Positions 13,083 to 22,683 of a stretch of DNA of 58,183 nucleotides are shown piece by piece. Source of the stretch: a bacterium (GTDB taxonomy: Bacteria > UBA8248); assembly GCA_022825065.1 (NCBI GenBank), contig JAJDYR010000010.1, positions 1 through 58,183 of the forward strand. Reading direction: 5' to 3'. The notes under the pieces are model-generated. The model saw only the letters and a list, made by a program, of their open reading frames with translations. It made no database searches and was not told the DNA's origin. Numbering within the stretch: position 1 is the stretch's first letter; every line of letters starts with the position of its first letter. A program made the translations under genes and the position numbers.

Positions 13083-13637
13083 CTAGACCTCAAGAATCTC
13101 TTTCTCTTTTGCCGAAAGCAAGTCGTCCAATTCGGAGACGAACTGATCGGTCAGCTTCTGGACATCGCCCTGTCCTTTTCTGAGGTCATCTTCGGTAATC
13201 TCTTTGCTCTTCTCGAGGTTTTTCATGTCATCGTTGCCATCGCGCCGAATGTTGCGAAGCGCCACCTTGTGATCCTCGGTCATCTTCTTGAGCAGCTTCA
13301 CCATCTCCTTGCGGCGTTCTTCGGTGAGCGCCGGCACCGGCACGCGGATGATCTTGCCGTCGTTCGAAGGGTTCAGGCCCAGTTCCGCCGACTGAATCGC
13401 CTTTTCGATGTCGCCCAACGAGTTCATGTCGAAAGGCTGAACGATGATGAGTTGGGGTTCGGGCACGTTCAGGGTGGCAAGCTGATTCAGCGGCGTGGAC
13501 ATGCCATAGTAGTCGACCATCACGCCACTGATGAGATTCGTGGAAGCGCGACCGGTTCGCACGCGGGCGATTTCGGACTTGTACGACTCCAGCGTGGACT
13601 GCATTCTATTCTTTAACGCGGCGAGAACCTCATCCAT
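13083..13637 (-). CDS. frr: Ribosome recycling factor
   Basis: Splits post-termination ribosomes together with EF-G. 184 residues, the family norm; mostly helical. The pattern RVGRASTNLISGVMVDYYG corresponds to the conserved RTGRA-N-L hinge region (here RTGRASTNL), followed by LNQLATLNVPEPQLIIVQPFD and the C-terminal helix ITEDDLRKGQGDVQKLTDQF. AAGGGGAG lies upstream of ATG 13637. Preceded by pyrH after a 102-base gap, as in many bacteria. Confidence 0.97.
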   Translation of the reverse strand: MDEVLAALKNRMQSTLESYKSEIARVRTGRASTNLISGVMVDYYGMSTPLNQLATLNVPEPQLIIVQPFDMNSLGDIEKAIQSAELGLNPSNDGKIIRVPVPALTEERRKEMVKLLKKMTEDHKVALRNIRRDGNDDMKNLEKSKEITEDDLRKGQGDVQKLTDQFVSELDDLLSAKEKEILEV

Positions 13638-13739
13638 GTACCATCTCCCCTTGTGTTACAAACACGAGATCATCACCTCACACCCTTGGCCGAATCCTCT
13701 CGCACGCGCTGAATCCGGGTAGACACGACCCGCAACGCA

Positions 13740-14468
13740 TCAGACCTCGGCGGCCTTCACCAAAGTCCCCACCTGCTTGCCCTCCACTACGCGGCGGATG
13801 TTGCCGGGCTTCAGCAGGTTAAAGACAATAATGGGCAAATTGTTATCCATGCACAAGCTCACGGCGGTGGTGTCCATGACGGCGAGTTGGCGGTTGAGCA
13901 CCTCGATATACGTCAACTGGTCGATGAACTCGGCCGTATCGTCCTGATGGGGGTCGGCGGAGAAAACACCATCCACGTTCGTGGCTTTGAGAATGCACTC
14001 TGCACCCACTTCTATGGCTCTCAGGCTCGCGGTGGTATCCGTCGTGAAGTAGGGATTCCCGGTGCCTCCCGCGAAAATGACGACCCGGCCTTTTTCCATG
14101 TGGCGTATCGCACGCCTTCTGATGTAGGGCTCGCACAATTCGGCCATGTGAATGGCGCTCTGGACGCGCGTGGCGAGGTCCGCCTTTTCGAGAGCATGCT
14201 GAAGCGCCAAAGCGTTGATGACCGTGCCGAGCATGCCCATATAGTCGGCGTTGGTGCGCTCCATCCCGGCAGCGGCGGCGGCGGCGCCCCGGAAGATGTT
14301 CCCTCCACCCACGACGATGGTGACTTCTACTCCCATCGTATGGATTTCATGAATTTCCTGCGCTATGTCGTCAACGACGTTATGGTCGATCCCGTACTTG
14401 AGTTCTCCTCCCAGGGCCTCGCCTGAGAGCTTGAGCAGGATCCTCTTGAATCGCAGGTCGCCGCGCAT
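13740..14468 (-). CDS. pyrH: Uridylate kinase
   Basis: Hexameric UMP kinase of the amino-acid-kinase fold, phosphorylating UMP to UDP. Marks: [13 protein letters not shown] at the phosphate-binding start, [24 protein letters not shown], and [18 protein letters not shown] favour the ATG at 14468 (MRGDLRFKR, 242 residues) because GGGG stands six bases ahead; an ATG at 14474 and a TTG at 14480 are in frame just upstream. Between tsf and frr in the classical order. Confidence 0.95.
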   Translation of the reverse strand: MRGDLRFKRILLKLSGEALGGELKYGIDHNVVDDIAQEIHEIHTMGVEVTIVVGGGNIFRGAAAAAAGMERTNADYMGMLGTVINALALQHALEKADLATRVQSAIHMAELCEPYIRRRAIRHMEKGRVVIFAGGTGNPYFTTDTTASLRAIEVGAECILKATNVDGVFSADPHQDDTAEFIDQLTYIEVLNRQLAVMDTTAVSLCMDNNLPIIVFNLLKPGNIRRVVEGKQVGTLVKAAEV

Positions 14469-14530
14469 GGACATCCCCAATTATTTCAAGCCAATGACAA
14501 CGGGCGGTGCGAATCATGCGTCAGAAGGGC

Positions 14531-15400
14531 CTACCCATCGTCCGACGCGGAAAGTTCGCCGAGTTGAAAGCGAGCCCAGGAAGAAACCCGAATTTCTTCT
14601 CCCGACTCCGCGCTTCTATCCTTGAGATACGCCTGAACCGTCCTGTCGGGGTCCTTGACGAACGGCTGATCGAGCAGGCAAATCTCTTTCTTGTACTTCT
14701 TGATGCGCCCTTCGACGATTTTCTCCAGAATGTTCTCGGGCTTTCCGGAATCCTTCTGCTGGGCCAGAAGAATCTCGCGCTCACTCTGGAGAACCACTTC
14801 CGGTACCTGATCCTCGGAGAGGTACCGGGGGCTGCTCGCCGCAATGTGCATCGCCAAATCGCGCGCCGTCTCGACAAATGCGGCATCACCCGCATTCCCG
14901 GGCGTTTCACATTTCACCTCGAGCAAAACGCCTATCCGGCCGCCCGGATGAATATAGGAAACCACCCTGCCCGAGTCGCCGTTTCCCAGGGCGAGACGCT
15001 CCCCGCGAGCGACGACGATGTTCTCGCCCAGCTTGGCGATGGCCTCCGTGGTCACCTCTTTGAGCGCCTCGGCGAGGTTTTCTCCTCCATTGTCCTTCGC
15101 GTGGTTCGCGACGGTTTCGAGAAGCGCCTGAAAGTCCTCCGTACGGGCCACGAAATCGGTCTCGCAATTCACCTCGACGATGACGCCCATGCGCCCGTCT
15201 TCACCAAGGGAAGCGTATACCTGTCCCTCGCTCGCCGTACGCCCCGCCTTTTTAGCGGCGCTGGAAAGTCCTTTTTCCCTTAAATAGCGCACCGCCTCTT
15301 CGAAATCCCCCTCATTCTCCTTGAGGGCTTCCTTGCAATCCATGATGCCCGCACCGGTGCGGGTTCTCAACTCCTTGACCATCTGAGCGGTAACTTCCAT
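14531..15400 (-). CDS. tsf: Translation elongation factor Ts
   Basis: Nucleotide exchange factor for EF-Tu. 289 residues. The N-terminal UBA-like domain contains VKELRTRTGAGIMDCKEAL and is followed by the dimerisation core with VNCETDFVARTEDFQ, the segment that contacts the EF-Tu nucleotide site. AGGAGAGG precedes ATG 15400. Sits between rpsB and pyrH, the near-universal arrangement. Confidence 0.97.
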   Translation of the reverse strand: MEVTAQMVKELRTRTGAGIMDCKEALKENEGDFEEAVRYLREKGLSSAAKKAGRTASEGQVYASLGEDGRMGVIVEVNCETDFVARTEDFQALLETVANHAKDNGGENLAEALKEVTTEAIAKLGENIVVARGERLALGNGDSGRVVSYIHPGGRIGVLLEVKCETPGNAGDAAFVETARDLAMHIAASSPRYLSEDQVPEVVLQSEREILLAQQKDSGKPENILEKIVEGRIKKYKKEICLLDQPFVKDPDRTVQAYLKDRSAESGEEIRVSSWARFQLGELSASDDG

Positions 15401-15449
15401 GCCCTGAACCTCTCCTCATGAAATCCGGCTGTTCCTGAAAATATAATGG

Positions 15450-16247
15450 TTATTTTTCCGCCTTCGTTTCCTCGCCGCCTGCCGCGGCCGCCGCCATCAT
15501 CTCCGCCGCTACCGTGTCGCCCGAGGCGACGACGGCTTCGACGTCCTCGGCCCCCGTCTCCTTGCGCAGGGTGACACCCTCGGCGATGGCCTCCGCAACC
15601 CGCGACACGAAGAAGCGAATCGAGCGCAAGGCATCGTCATTGCCAGGCAAGACGTGATCCACCCCGTCGGGGTCGCAATTCGTGTCTACGACCGCGATAA
15701 CGGGAATCCCCAGTTTCCTGGCCTCGCGAATGGCGTTGTATTCATGGCCCGTATCGATGACGAACATGGCTTGCGGCAACTTGTCCATATGCTTGATGCC
15801 GCCCAGAAATTTTTCGAGGCGGGCCATGTCCTTCTCGCGCCTGACGGCCTCTTTTTTCGCCAGAAGATCGAAGGTGCCGTCATTCTTCATCGACTCCAGA
15901 TCGAGCAGGCGCGCAATCGAGTTTTTGATCGTCGAGAAGTTCGTGAGCGTCCCGCCGAGCCAGCGCTGGGTGACGAAGGGCATCCCCACGCTCCGGGCCT
16001 CTTCCATGACGATTTCCTGGGCCTGTTGTTTCGTCCCCACAAAAAGCACTTTGCCGCCCTTCGCCGCGATATCGCGAATCACCTCCCGGGCCGCGTTGAA
16101 CAACTTGAGGGTTTTTTGAAGGTCGATGATGTAAATCCCGTTTCGAGCGCCGAAGATATAAGGGCGCATCTTGGGGTTCCATCGGATGGTCTGGTGCCCG
16201 AAGTGGGCGCCGGCTTCCAGCAGTTCTCTCAATGTAATCGGGGTCAC
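15450..16247 (-). CDS. rpsB: 30S ribosomal protein S2
   Basis: Component of the small ribosomal subunit, 265 residues. Typical blocks: [65 protein letters not shown] and [20 protein letters not shown]. An Ala/Glu-rich tail of about 30 residues extends the C-terminus. Start is GTG 16247 with GGAG seven bases before it. First gene of the minus-strand translation block; its leader holds a strong hairpin. Confidence 0.97.
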   Translation of the reverse strand: MTPITLRELLEAGAHFGHQTIRWNPKMRPYIFGARNGIYIIDLQKTLKLFNAAREVIRDIAAKGGKVLFVGTKQQAQEIVMEEARSVGMPFVTQRWLGGTLTNFSTIKNSIARLLDLESMKNDGTFDLLAKKEAVRREKDMARLEKFLGGIKHMDKLPQAMFVIDTGHEYNAIREARKLGIPVIAVVDTNCDPDGVDHVLPGNDDALRSIRFFVSRVAEAIAEGVTLRKETGAEDVEAVVASGDTVAAEMMAAAAAGGEETKAEK

Positions 16248-16292
16248 GGGAACACTCCTTTTGCCCCGCCTTTCATCGAGGGGGGCCCTGCC

Positions 16293-16313
16293 GGCCTCAT
16301 GGCGGATGAGGCC
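16293..16313 (-). promoter_or_regulatory. Hairpin in the rpsB leader
   Basis: Perfect 8-base stem GGCCTCAT-CCGCC-ATGAGGCC on the minus strand, about 45 bases upstream of the rpsB start. No T-run follows on the minus strand, so it is not a typical terminator for argJ. It may be part of an S2-responsive leader; that is inference. Confidence 0.45.
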
Positions 16314-16443
16314 GAATTTTCAAACATTTGATTTTATTAGAGTAATTCGCCGATCAGCTACGCCGCCACGGCGTCCGCCACCGTTCGGCGCATGGAATGT
16401 CTCATAAGAACCCGGACGATTCAAGTCACCGGAACAAATGCGT

Positions 16444-17658
16444 TCAAGTCTTGTAGTCCGCGTTGAACCGGACGTATTCCGCGCTCAAATCCGTCGTCCA
16501 GAACACGGCCTCCGCATCACCGACCCCCAGGCCCAGTTCGAGTCCGTATTCGGGCTGCTTGAGCAAGGGAGCCAGTGCCTCGGTCCAACCCGGTACGGGC
16601 GCGCCGTCGCTCATCACCTGCACGTTCTCGATCCGGAGGGACATCTTCTCGGGCACCACGTCCGCCCCGCTGTAGCCGGCCGCGGCGAACATCCGGCCCC
16701 AATTGGGCATCTCGCCATGAATGGCCGTCTTCACCAGCAGGCTCTCTGAAATCGACTTCGCGGCCAGATGCGCCTGCTCCTCGCTTGCCGCGCCCGAGAT
16801 TTTCACCTCGACCACCTTGTTGACGCCCTCGCCGTCGCGAACGATGGCCAGAGCCAGTTCCTTGCAAACCCGGTAAAGCGCTTCCTCGAACCGCGCCAGG
16901 GCTTCCTCCGATTCGAGCGCCACGCCGGAGGCGCCCGTGGCGGCCAGGATCACCGTGTCGTTCGTGGAGGTGTCGCCGTCTATCGTCACGCAGTTGAACG
17001 TTTTCCGCACCACGGCCCGCAGGACGGTCTGGAGGTCGGCCTGCGCAACCACGGCGTCGGTGGCGACGTAGGCGAGCATGGTCGCCATGTCGGGGGCGAT
17101 CATGCCGGCTCCCTTGGTGATGCCGCCGATGCGGTAGACGCCCTCTGAGGCGCTGACTTCAACGGCGTACTCCTTGGGCTTCGTATCGGTCGTCATGATG
17201 CCCACGGCAGCCTCGTGGCCGTTATCCGCGGAAAGACCGGATACCAGATTCGCGATTTGGGCCTTCATGAGTTCAACCGGGAGCGGAGCGCCGATGAGTC
17301 CGGTGGAGGACATGGCGACCTGCGCTTCCGGGCAGTCGAGCGCGTCCGCCACTTCGCCGCAAAGGCTCACGGCGTCTCGATAGCCCTGCTCGCCCGTACA
17401 GGCATTCGCGTTGCCGCTGTTGACGAGAAACGCCCTGAGAGGCGATTTTCCGACCCTCTCCCTGCACAGGGTGACGGGAGCGGCGCACATCTTGTTCCGG
17501 GTGTAGACGCCCGCGGCGGCAGCCGGGGGGTCGAAAGCGAGCAGCACCATATCCGGATTGCCCGAGGGCTTGATGCCCGCCGTCACCGAAGCGGCGCGGA
17601 CTCCCTCGGCCGCGCAAACACCGCCCTCAATCGCCTGAATGTATTCTTTTTCACTCAC
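16444..17658 (-). CDS. argJ: Bifunctional ornithine acetyltransferase / N-acetylglutamate synthase
   Basis: Transfers the acetyl group from N-acetylornithine to glutamate in the cyclic arginine pathway; some members also acetylate glutamate from acetyl-CoA. The autocleavage segment is KGAGMIAPDMATMLA, where the Thr (about residue 193) becomes the N-terminal nucleophile of the beta chain; the oxyanion region SSTGLIGAPLP and TIDGDTSTNDTV are also present. I take GTG 17658 as start (GGGG eight bases upstream), giving 404 residues; TTG 17664 is possible. Lies 22 bases after argC, forming an argC-argJ unit. Confidence 0.95.
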   Translation of the reverse strand: MSEKEYIQAIEGGVCAAEGVRAASVTAGIKPSGNPDMVLLAFDPPAAAAGVYTRNKMCAAPVTLCRERVGKSPLRAFLVNSGNANACTGEQGYRDAVSLCGEVADALDCPEAQVAMSSTGLIGAPLPVELMKAQIANLVSGLSADNGHEAAVGIMTTDTKPKEYAVEVSASEGVYRIGGITKGAGMIAPDMATMLAYVATDAVVAQADLQTVLRAVVRKTFNCVTIDGDTSTNDTVILAATGASGVALESEEALARFEEALYRVCKELALAIVRDGEGVNKVVEVKISGAASEEQAHLAAKSISESLLVKTAIHGEMPNWGRMFAAAGYSGADVVPEKMSLRIENVQVMSDGAPVPGWTEALAPLLKQPEYGLELGLGVGDAEAVFWTTDLSAEYVRFNADYKT

Positions 17659-17680
17659 AACCAAGACCCCTTTTTTTCGC

Positions 17681-18718
17681 TTACATCCAAAATCCCGGAT
17701 GCAGGAGACCTTGCGTCTCGGGAAGCCCCAGCATCAGGTTCATGTTCTGCACCGCCGCCCCCGACGCGCCCTTCACCAGGTTGTCTATCGCCGCGACAAT
17801 GATGAAGCGCGAGGTGCGCTCATCATACGTCAGGCCGATATCCACATAGTTCGAACCGGCCACCTGCGTCACGTTGGGAAACGCGCCCTCGGGCATCAGG
17901 CGGATGAACGGCTCACCCGCATAGGCGTCGCGCAGCGCCCCCCGAACCGTCGAGGCGCCTGCGCCACCCTCTCCCTCGGCGTAGATGGTCGAGAGAATCC
18001 CCCGTGTCATGGGCGCCAGATGGGGGGTGAAGGAAACCTGCACGGCTTCGCCCAAGGCGACTGAAAGCTCCTGCTCGATTTCGGGCGTATGGCGATGGCT
18101 CCCCACGCCGTAGGCCTTGAAGCCCTCGTTCACCTCGCTGAACTGAATACTCAGGTCCGCTTTTCTGCCCGCTCCCGAAACGCCAGATTTCGCATCCACG
18201 ATGATGGAGCCGGGCTTGATGAGCCTCGCCCTCAAAAGCGGGGCCAGCGCCAGAATCGCTCCCGTGGGGTAGCAACCCGGGTTCGCGACGAGGCGCGCTT
18301 TTCTAACCTCCTCGCGATAGAGTTCGGGTACTCCGTAGACGGCGTCCGCTATTCTTTCCGGCGAGGTATGCTCCGTCTTGTACCAGGCCTCATAAACGCC
18401 AAAATCCCGCAAGCGGTAATCGGCGGAAAAATCCACCACCCTGTGACCGGCATCCAGCAGGGAGGGCACGGTGTTCATCGCCACCCGGTGGGGCAGGCAG
18501 CAGAACACGATGTCGGCTCCTTCGCAGACGTTCAGTTCGAACTTCACGAGCTTACCGCCATGCACGGAGGCGAGAGCGGGAAACACCTCATCCACGCCCT
18601 TGCCGGCATAGGTCTCGGACGTGAGGGCGATCACCTCCACCCCCCCGTGGGACCCGAGAAGCCTCAACAATTCAAAACCCGTATATCCCGTGGCGCCCAC
18701 CACGGCGACTTTCGGCAT
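17681..18718 (-). CDS. argC: N-acetyl-gamma-glutamyl-phosphate reductase
   Basis: NADPH-dependent third step of arginine synthesis. 345 residues of the type 1 enzyme. Nucleotide-binding start VAVVGATGYTGFELLRLL; active-site Cys in VANPGCYPTGAILAL; GSHRHTPEIEQEL holds the conserved His. Downstream argJ on the same strand uses the product pathway, so both probably share one transcript; a strong terminator separates argC from the preceding rpsI. Confidence 0.96.
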   Translation of the reverse strand: MPKVAVVGATGYTGFELLRLLGSHGGVEVIALTSETYAGKGVDEVFPALASVHGGKLVKFELNVCEGADIVFCCLPHRVAMNTVPSLLDAGHRVVDFSADYRLRDFGVYEAWYKTEHTSPERIADAVYGVPELYREEVRKARLVANPGCYPTGAILALAPLLRARLIKPGSIIVDAKSGVSGAGRKADLSIQFSEVNEGFKAYGVGSHRHTPEIEQELSVALGEAVQVSFTPHLAPMTRGILSTIYAEGEGGAGASTVRGALRDAYAGEPFIRLMPEGAFPNVTQVAGSNYVDIGLTYDERTSRFIIVAAIDNLVKGASGAAVQNMNLMLGLPETQGLLHPGFWM

Positions 18719-18799
18719 CTCCTCATCCTCCGGAATCTCAGGCGATTCGCATCATATCTTCATCAGGAGAAACATCCACCGCAATTCATTATTTCGCAC

Positions 18800-18827
18800 A
18801 AAAAAAGGGGCCGGCAAAGCCAGCCCC
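18800..18827 (-). terminator. Rho-independent terminator after rpsI
   Basis: Minus strand: GGGGCTGGC, loop TTT, GCCGGCCCC (nine pairs with one G-T), then seven T. It starts 20 bases after the rpsI stop and isolates the ribosomal pair from argC. Confidence 0.93.
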
Positions 18828-18847
18828 CGATTCGACCACCGCAGTGG

Positions 18848-19243
18848 TTAGCGCTTGGAGAACTGGAAGCTCTTGCGCGCGCCTTTCAAGCCGTATTTTT
18901 TACGCTCTTTGACGCGGGAATCGCGCGTGATGAGACCCGCTTTCTTGAGAATCGTCCGGAATGCGGGGTCCACGCTCAGCAGGGCTTTCGAAATCCCGTG
19001 GCGAACGGCGCCCGCCTGGCCGGTGAGTCCCCCGCCCTTCACGGTGGCGCGAACGTCGTAGCTGCCCCACGTCTCGGTCAACTCGAAGGGCTGCTTGATC
19101 ACCATGAGCGAGGTGTCGCGGAGGAAATACTCGTCCGCAGGCGTGTTGTTGACCAGAATCCTGCCGTCGCCGGGCTCTATCCAGACGCGCGCGACGGCCG
19201 TCTTGCGCTTTCCCGTGGCGTAGTGCTTCGGTATCGTAGCCAT
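18848..19243 (-). CDS. rpsI: 30S ribosomal protein S9
   Basis: 131 residues from ATG 19243 ([20 protein letters not shown]); the frame is open further upstream but that part overlaps rplM. Family marks: [32 protein letters not shown], and the basic tail ending SFQFSKR, which reaches the decoding centre (family consensus FSKR). Follows rplM by 25 bases, the universal L13-S9 pair. Confidence 0.97.
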   Translation of the reverse strand: MATIPKHYATGKRKTAVARVWIEPGDGRILVNNTPADEYFLRDTSLMVIKQPFELTETWGSYDVRATVKGGGLTGQAGAVRHGISKALLSVDPAFRTILKKAGLITRDSRVKERKKYGLKGARKSFQFSKR

Positions 19244-19268
19244 GTCGATTTCAAAAACCTCTCGGAGT

Positions 19269-19718
19269 TCAGTCCAACTGAATCGGTTCGGGGCGTTGCG
19301 CCTCGTGGGGATGCTTGTCGCCCGCGTATACTTTGAGTTTTTGCAGCAGGGAGCGCCCCAGCTTGTTTTTCGGCAACATGCCCCGCACGGCGTGTTCAAT
19401 CACACGCTCGGGATGCGTTTCCAGCATGCGCCCCGCGCTCACCTCCTTGAGATGCCCCGGGTAGCCGGAGTGGCGGTAATACTTTTTATCCGAAAGCTTG
19501 CGGCCCGTGAGGACAATGCGCTCCGCATTGATGACGACCACATATTCGCCGTTGTCGACATGGGGCGTCCAGTCCGGCTTGTGTTTCCCGCGCAGCAGCG
19601 TCGCCACGCGTGTGCTAAGACGCCCCAGGGTCTGATCCTTCGCATCCACCAGCACCCAGCCGCGCTGGGCATTGGCCTTCTCTTTCGTGAGGCTGACAGT
19701 CTTTTGGTACATTCTCAT
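19269..19718 (-). CDS. rplM: 50S ribosomal protein L13
   Basis: 149 residues. Contains [52 protein letters not shown] and [18 protein letters not shown], the standard L13 blocks. A purine-rich AGAGAAGAG precedes ATG 19718. A good sigma-70 promoter is visible about 60 bases upstream of the start. Confidence 0.97.
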   Translation of the reverse strand: MRMYQKTVSLTKEKANAQRGWVLVDAKDQTLGRLSTRVATLLRGKHKPDWTPHVDNGEYVVVINAERIVLTGRKLSDKKYYRHSGYPGHLKEVSAGRMLETHPERVIEHAVRGMLPKNKLGRSLLQKLKVYAGDKHPHEAQRPEPIQLD

Positions 19719-19776
19719 CGATTCTCTTCTCTCTTTCAGCTGACAAAATATCTTCCCTGGAGAAGACGAAGGTGTA

Positions 19777-19806
19777 TATAAACCCCAGATGGCCGGGCGA
19801 TGTCAA
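19777..19806 (-). promoter_or_regulatory. Promoter of rplM-rpsI
   Basis: Minus strand TTGACA (complement of 19801-19806), 18-base spacer, TTTATA (complement of 19777-19782). Close to the sigma-70 consensus and correctly placed for the ribosomal pair. Confidence 0.7.
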
Positions 19807-19918
19807 CCACCTCGCGCGGAATTTTCAAAGAATGCGGCGCATCGCATATCTTGTTGTTTTTATTGGTTTCATGGATCAAATCGACTCAAGGCGAAATCTT
19901 CACTTGCAGGGGAACCCG

Positions 19919-21229
19919 TCAAAGTCTGAACAAACGGCCGTTTTGACGGAAATCCCTGAAAGCGTTGCGCGTATCCACGATGCAGTTCGCATGGGCGTGG
20001 ATGAGCTTTGTATCCAGTGATTCGTGGTTCACAAGCACGATAACACAGTCGTATTCGCGCAGTGAGCCGGGACTGATGGGCTGAGAACACGCCCTGATCG
20101 GGAGAGCGTCGATTTCCGTAACATGGGGGTCCGAGTAGGAAACGACCGCGCCGAGCCGCTCCAGGCCGATCCAGACGTCGAGGGCGGGACTCTCTCTGAT
20201 GTCGGACACGTCCGCCTTGTAGGTCACTCCCGCCAGCAGGATTCTCGCTCCTACAAGCGCTCTGCCGGTCGCGTTCAGGGCCCTGGCCGTGAGTTCCACA
20301 ACGAACTGCGGCATCGAGTTGTTCACCTCATCGGCCAGTTCGATGAGCATCGCCTCGAATCCCGCCTGCCGCGCCTTCCAGGACAAGTAAACGGAGTCCA
20401 CGGGAATGCAATGCCCGCCGAGGCCCGGCCCCGGATAGAAGGGCATGAAGCCGAAAGGCTTCGTTTTCGCCGCCTCGATCACCTCCCAGACATCCAGGCC
20501 GAGGGCATGGCACATTTTCGCCACCTCGTTCACCAGGGCGATGTTGACGCTTCGAAAGGTGTTTTCCAGCAATTTCACCATCTCGGCGACCCGGGGCGAG
20601 GTGACCCGCACGATCCGCTCGACGGCGCCTTCATACAAGGCGCAAGCGCACTCGGCGCACACTGGCGTCACGCCGCCCACGACTTTCGGTATGTTCCTCG
20701 TGCCAAATCGCTCGTTTCCGGGGTCCAGGCGCTCGGGCGAAAAAGCGAGATAGAAATCCTCGCCCACATTCCAGCCCCCTTCCGACAAAACGGGCAGAAC
20801 GATTTCCTCCGTAGTACCCGGATAGGAGGTGCTCTCGAGCACGTAGAGCTGTCCCCGGCGCCGGCGCCGCCCGATGCTCTCCACTGCGGATTGGATGAAG
20901 GATAAATCCGGTTCCCGGGTCTTCCCCAACGGGGTGGGAACGCAAATGCTGACTGCATCGACCTCCGCAATCACCCGGTCATCGCAAGTGAACTCGAGTC
21001 GATCCGTGCTCAACCCCGCAGATAAGCTTTTGGGAGAAACATCCCCGGTGTGGCTCTTCGCCGCTCGTAGATCGCGAACACGGCGGCAGTCCGTGTCCAG
21101 CCCCACCACCCGGTAGCCCGCGCGCACAAACTCCAGCGCGAGCGGGAGTCCGGCGTAACCCAGGCCCATCACGCATACGCGAACCTGTTTTTTGCGGATT
21201 TTTTCGACGAGTTGCACGGGACCCTCCAT
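19919..21229 (-). CDS. UDP-N-acetylhexosamine/UDP-sugar 6-dehydrogenase
   Basis: NAD-dependent nucleotide-sugar dehydrogenase (WbpA/WecC/TviB group), 436 residues, oxidising a UDP-HexNAc C6 to a uronate for envelope polysaccharide. Visible: VCVMGLGYAGLPLALEF (Rossmann), ESTSYPGTTEEIV, SPERLDPGN, the EMVKLLENTFRSVNIALVNE helix, and the catalytic Cys in GPGLGGHCIPVDSVYL; the last third is the UDP-binding domain with GVTYKADVSDIRESPAL. No glycosyltransferase neighbours. Substrate cannot be read from sequence alone; UDP-GlcNAc is the favoured guess from the PFYPGPGLGGHCIPVD form. Confidence 0.9.
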   Translation of the reverse strand: MEGPVQLVEKIRKKQVRVCVMGLGYAGLPLALEFVRAGYRVVGLDTDCRRVRDLRAAKSHTGDVSPKSLSAGLSTDRLEFTCDDRVIAEVDAVSICVPTPLGKTREPDLSFIQSAVESIGRRRRRGQLYVLESTSYPGTTEEIVLPVLSEGGWNVGEDFYLAFSPERLDPGNERFGTRNIPKVVGGVTPVCAECACALYEGAVERIVRVTSPRVAEMVKLLENTFRSVNIALVNEVAKMCHALGLDVWEVIEAAKTKPFGFMPFYPGPGLGGHCIPVDSVYLSWKARQAGFEAMLIELADEVNNSMPQFVVELTARALNATGRALVGARILLAGVTYKADVSDIRESPALDVWIGLERLGAVVSYSDPHVTEIDALPIRACSQPISPGSLREYDCVIVLVNHESLDTKLIHAHANCIVDTRNAFRDFRQNGRLFRL

Positions 21230-21349
21230 AACAGAAAAAATGAGGGTCCTCTGAGAACGATTCTAGTATAGAATAAGAACAAGTATTTCCGCATATCGTT
21301 TGATCCATTCAATGGCCATCACGGCGTTTACACAACGGGAGATTCGAGC

Positions 21350-22318
21350 ATGAAATGGTTGACCGGACTGGCTGCGGCCCTGCTCCTTTGGGCGGGCGGA
21401 GCTCATGCGGCGGAAAAATGGAACATGCCGACGGCGTACGGGAACGCCAACTACCACACGCAAAACGCAAAACTCTTCGCCGAGGCGGTGGGTGTATGCA
21501 CCGGGGGGAAACTCGATATCGTGGTGCATGGAGGCGGTTCCCTCATCAAGGGGGGTGAGATCAAACGCGCCGTACAGGACGGCAAAGCTCCCATCGGCGA
21601 ACGGCTGCTGAGCGCGCACCAGAACGAAAACGCCGTCTTCGGCTTCGACTCCGTCCCGCTGCTGGCCACGTCCTTCGAGGCGTCCGAGAGGCTCTGGCGA
21701 GCGGCCAGAAGCCGGCTGACGAAGATTCTCGCCGCACAGAATCTCGTATTGCTCTACTCCGTCCCCTGGCCGCCGCAGGGAATGTACTTCAAGCGCGCGA
21801 TAGGCGGCGTCGCCGACATGCGCGGGATCAAGTTCCGCACCTACAACGACGCGACGGCCCGTTTCGCCGCTCTCGCCGGAATGCCCTCGGTGCACATTGA
21901 ACTCGTGGAACTCGACCGGGCGCTTGCGAGCGGCAGGGTGGAGGCCTTCATCACCTCGAGCGCGACCGGTTATTACCACAAGCTCTGGAAGCGCATGAGC
22001 CATTTCTACGATTTGCGAGCCTGGGTGCCGCGCAACTACGTGTTCGCGGGCAAGCGCGCCTTCGAGGCGCTCGACGCACACGCCCAAAACTGCCTTCGCT
22101 CCTCGGCGCTGCTGGCCGAAGCGGCGGGAACGGCGCGGGCGCGCGAGTTGACCGGCTTTTATCTCGCACAACTCGCCGCAGGCGGCATGAGCGTGCAGAA
22201 GCCGGGTGAGCGCCTCGCCGCCGATCTCAAGAAAATCGGCGAAACCATGTCCGCCGAGTGGATCAAGGCCGCAGGCGCCGAGGGTGTGGCGATCATCAAA
22301 GCCTTCAGGGGGAAGTAG
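21350..22318 (+). CDS. TRAP transporter solute-binding protein, DctP family, orphan
   Basis: Periplasmic binding protein of 322 residues with a Sec signal (MKWLTGLAAALLLWAGGAHA, cleavage after AHA). DctP family features: early W/Y-rich strand, PWPPQGMYFKR strand, the GIKFRTYNDATARFAALAG segment that includes the ligand carboxylate-binding Arg, and VEAFITSSATGYY. No DctQ or DctM membrane genes lie nearby, so it must use a distant permease or be a relic. Divergent from the UDP-sugar dehydrogenase. Ligand unknown. Confidence 0.88.
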   Translation: MKWLTGLAAALLLWAGGAHAAEKWNMPTAYGNANYHTQNAKLFAEAVGVCTGGKLDIVVHGGGSLIKGGEIKRAVQDGKAPIGERLLSAHQNENAVFGFDSVPLLATSFEASERLWRAARSRLTKILAAQNLVLLYSVPWPPQGMYFKRAIGGVADMRGIKFRTYNDATARFAALAGMPSVHIELVELDRALASGRVEAFITSSATGYYHKLWKRMSHFYDLRAWVPRNYVFAGKRAFEALDAHAQNCLRSSALLAEAAGTARARELTGFYLAQLAAGGMSVQKPGERLAADLKKIGETMSAEWIKAAGAEGVAIIKAFRGK

Positions 22319-22378
22319 AGGTTGGAGAGCTTCCTTCAGCGAGAAGTCCTGATCTTCAACATGAATTTTGAATCAGGA

Positions 22379-22422
22379 TTGACTTTTTCCTCCATTCCTC
22401 CGATAATTACCCAATGGAGGAA
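22379..22422 (+). promoter_or_regulatory. vapBC promoter and operator-like inverted repeat
   Basis: TTGACT (22379-22384), exactly 17 bases, GATAAT (22402-22407). A perfect 10-base inverted repeat TTCCTCCATT (22387-22396) / AATGGAGGAA (22413-22422) overlaps the spacer and reaches through the ribosome binding site GGAGG (22416-22420), eight bases before the vapB ATG. This is the expected layout for autorepression by a VapB-VapC complex. Confidence 0.8.
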
Positions 22423-22428
22423 TAAACG

Positions 22429-22683
22429 ATGCCACTCAACATCAAAGATGACGATACCCATTTGCTGGCGAAAAAGCTCGCGAGCCTCACCGGAGAATCC
22501 ATGGCCAAGGCCGTCAAGCGCGCCATACAGGAGAAGCTGGCGCAAGTGGAGAAGATGCAGGGCGGAACCCCGCTTGCCGATGAGCTGGATCGCATCGCCC
22601 TGTATTGCGCCAGTCTGCCCAGACGTGACGGGCGAAGCAACGATGAGATCATCGGGTATGACGAAAGCGGCTTGCCCGCGTGA
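22429..22683 (+). CDS. vapB: VapB-type antitoxin
   Basis: 84 residues, the PF07704/Rv0623-like antitoxin type. The N-terminal half (MPLNIKDDDTHLLAKKLASLTGESMAKAVKRAIQEKL) has the ribbon-helix-helix look of a DNA-binding antitoxin; the rest would wrap the toxin. GGAGG lies eight bases before the ATG. Its stop overlaps the start of vapC (GTGA), giving coupled translation and antitoxin excess. Probably autoregulated through the inverted repeat just upstream. Confidence 0.9.
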   Translation: MPLNIKDDDTHLLAKKLASLTGESMAKAVKRAIQEKLAQVEKMQGGTPLADELDRIALYCASLPRRDGRSNDEIIGYDESGLPA

